Source: Sphingomonas koreensis
GTDB taxonomy: Bacteria; Pseudomonadota; Alphaproteobacteria; Sphingomonadales; Sphingomonadaceae
NCBI GenBank assembly: GCA_006438735.1
Contig: RCZF01000008.1
Location: forward strand, 1 to 64,000
DNA: 64,000 nucleotides
Reading direction: 5' to 3'
Part shown: one piece after another, positions 61,470-64,000 of the stretch
How positions within the stretch are numbered: position 1 is the stretch's first letter
Layout of the letters: every line of letters begins with the position of its first letter
Translations under genes and position numbers: made by a program
The notes under the pieces: generated by a model
What the model saw: the letters and a program-made list of their open reading frames with translations, nothing else
The model's database searches: none
What the model was told of the DNA's origin: nothing

Positions 61470-61492
61470 GTCCGGGCCAGCATCGCTGGCCC
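61470..61492 (-). terminator. Hairpin after groEL, putative terminator
   Basis: A 10-bp stem (CCGGGCCAGC / GCTGGCCCGG) with a 3-base loop lies nine bases after the groEL stop and is flanked by ATTTTG/CAAAAT outer arms. The U-run is weak. Confidence 0.5.
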
Positions 61493-61501
61493 GGTCCAAA
61501 A

Positions 61502-63169
<1,668 letters not shown>

Positions 63170-63207
63170 TTAAAGTGGAGAAAGTGGAGAGTGTCGGAGA
63201 AGGCGCG

Positions 63208-63498
63208 TCAGCCCTGGACGATGCCCAAGATGTCGCTTTCCTTCATGATCAGCAGATCTTCGCCGTCGACCTTGACCTCGGTGCCCGACCATTTGCCGAA
63301 CAGGATGCGGTCGCCGGCCTTCACCTCGAGCGGGTGGACCTCGCCAGCTTCATTGCGCGCGCCGGTGCCGGCGGCGACGACCTCGCCCTCCTGGGGCTTT
63401 TCCTTGGCGGTTTCTGGGATGATGATCCCGCCGGCGGTCTTTTCCTCGGCCTCGACGCGGCGAACGAGAACGCGATCGTGCAACGGACGAAAGTTCAT
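63208..63498 (-). CDS. groES: Co-chaperonin GroES
   Basis: ATG 63498 gives 96 residues starting [20 protein letters not shown]; the mobile loop [19 protein letters not shown] and roof region are normal. Upstream codons in the open frame overlap the leader and are rejected. First gene of the groESL operon, behind a CIRCE element. Confidence 0.97.
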   Translation of the reverse strand: MNFRPLHDRVLVRRVEAEEKTAGGIIIPETAKEKPQEGEVVAAGTGARNEAGEVHPLEVKAGDRILFGKWSGTEVKVDGEDLLIMKESDILGIVQG

Positions 63499-63534
63499 GC
63501 GCCATCCTTTCCTTGAATGAATATGACAGATTTC

Positions 63535-63559
63535 TGGCACTCACCAAGGGCGAGTGCCA
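63535..63559. promoter_or_regulatory. CIRCE operator (HrcA binding site) of groESL
   Basis: TGGCACTC, nine bases, GAGTGCCA: the conserved CIRCE inverted repeat (GCACTC-N9-GAGTGC core exact) 37 bases before the groES start. HrcA should repress the operon and release it on heat shock. Confidence 0.93.
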
Positions 63560-63724
63560 ACAACCGCCATATGTGCTTGCAGTGGCCCATCGTCAACGGG
63601 CCGATGTGCGATTTTTCGCAATCGCGCGGCATCTGTGTTGCCCCGATAATACGGAGCGTTTACTCATTCTGCGCGATGCTCTAGCGATGTCGAGCCCGAT
63701 GCGGGCAGATGAGGGAGCAACGCG

Positions 63725-64000
63725 GTGAAACTGGTTCGAGGCGCCTGGAAGATCCTGGTCGGCATCAAGGACGGCCTCGTCCTGATCGCGATGCTGCTGT
63801 TTTTCGCGGCGCTGTTCGCCGCCTTGAACGCGCGGCCCGCCCCGGCCTCGATCCATGACGGCGCGCTCGATCTCGATCTCGACGGCACGATCGTCGAACA
63901 ACCCAAGGAAATCAGCCCGTTTCAGCTCGCCAGCGGTGGCGGCGATATGCCGCGCGAGTTTCGCCTGCGCGACGTCGTTCGCGCGATCGACGCCGCCAGA
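63725..64000 (+). CDS. sppA: Signal peptide peptidase SppA, 67-kDa type (5' part only)
   Basis: GTG 63725 with GAGGGA upstream opens a frame that continues past the window. The first 92 residues show a transmembrane anchor (about 14-35: GLVLIAMLLFFAALFAAL), then ARPAPASIHDGALDLDLDGTIVEQP and REFRLRDVVRAIDAA, as at the start of membrane-bound protease IV (SppA 67K). The catalytic Lys and Ser lie beyond the edge. Confidence 0.85.
   Translation, partial: MKLVRGAWKILVGIKDGLVLIAMLLFFAALFAALNARPAPASIHDGALDLDLDGTIVEQPKEISPFQLASGGGDMPREFRLRDVVRAIDAAR

Larger units (their letters stand above)
60965..61501. other. Intergenic region with repeats between dehydrogenase and groEL genes
   Basis: No gene is supported. 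It holds a dispersed repeat (61131-61227), a tandem GC-rich hairpin pair (61358-61413) and the hairpin after groEL (61470-61492). Confidence 0.7.

Overview
The window is GC-rich alphaproteobacterial chromosome, most like Sphingomonas or a close sphingomonad. The basis is the CpdR-type regulator, the CIRCE-controlled groES-groEL pair, TonB receptors with FecI/FecR partners, the TrbI/TraF/DUF736 mobile-element genes and a sphingomonad-type lasso-peptide isopeptidase. No rRNA, CRISPR array or intact insertion sequence was seen.

Region 1 (1-14100) is a surface-polysaccharide locus. It holds a Wza-like export lipoprotein (cut by the window edge), an O-antigen ligase/polymerase, wecB-wecC (UDP-ManNAcA), a PPP-type phosphatase, a small membrane protein, a UDP-glucuronate 4-epimerase, rmlB-rmlA, a secreted M48-PDZ protease, a small secreted protein with a strong terminator, and a polyprenyl-phosphate sugar-1-phosphate transferase. 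Between the last two lies about 2 kb of decayed DNA with a cysC pseudogene and an antitoxin remnant.

Region 2 (14105-48517) is a genomic island of about 34 kb. It is bounded by 42-bp direct repeats of the tRNA-Val(GAC) 3' end; the intact tRNA is at the right edge. The island is a decayed integrative and conjugative element (ICE). It keeps trbI, a traG'-'trbG deletion fusion, an AbiE toxin gene with two amber codons, a TrbN-like transglycosylase, TraF, a helix-turn-helix protein and a DUF736 protein. Four cargo blocks follow. (a) A sigma/FecR/TonB/lasso-isopeptidase set whose isopeptidase has lost its C-terminus. (b) A complete fructan-utilisation locus: TonB receptor, fructokinase, sugar ABC importer, two GH32 enzymes, and a LacI regulator with shared 16-bp palindromic operators. 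(c) A zone of truncated TetR, LysR and dienelactone-hydrolase fragments. (d) A tight four-gene operon encoding a photoactive yellow protein, a PAS-GGDEF cyclase, a p-coumarate:CoA-ligase-like enzyme with an ACP-like N-terminus, and an EAL phosphodiesterase. Block (d) reads as a blue-light-controlled c-di-GMP module and is the most interesting system here. Two halves of tyrosine recombinase(s), an N-terminal piece beside the tRNA and a C-terminal piece 20 kb away, suggest the element is fixed and composite.

Region 3 (48553-64000) is ordinary core genome: cpdR, N-formylglutamate amidohydrolase, cytochrome b561, SapC, an FAD-linked oxidase, a DEAD-box helicase, a DUF1289 protein, a GST, enoyl-CoA hydratase, acyl-CoA synthetase, two hotdog thioesterases, a PQQ-type sugar dehydrogenase lipoprotein, groEL, groES and the start of sppA. 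Product assignments come from motif and family recognition by eye; no database search was run.
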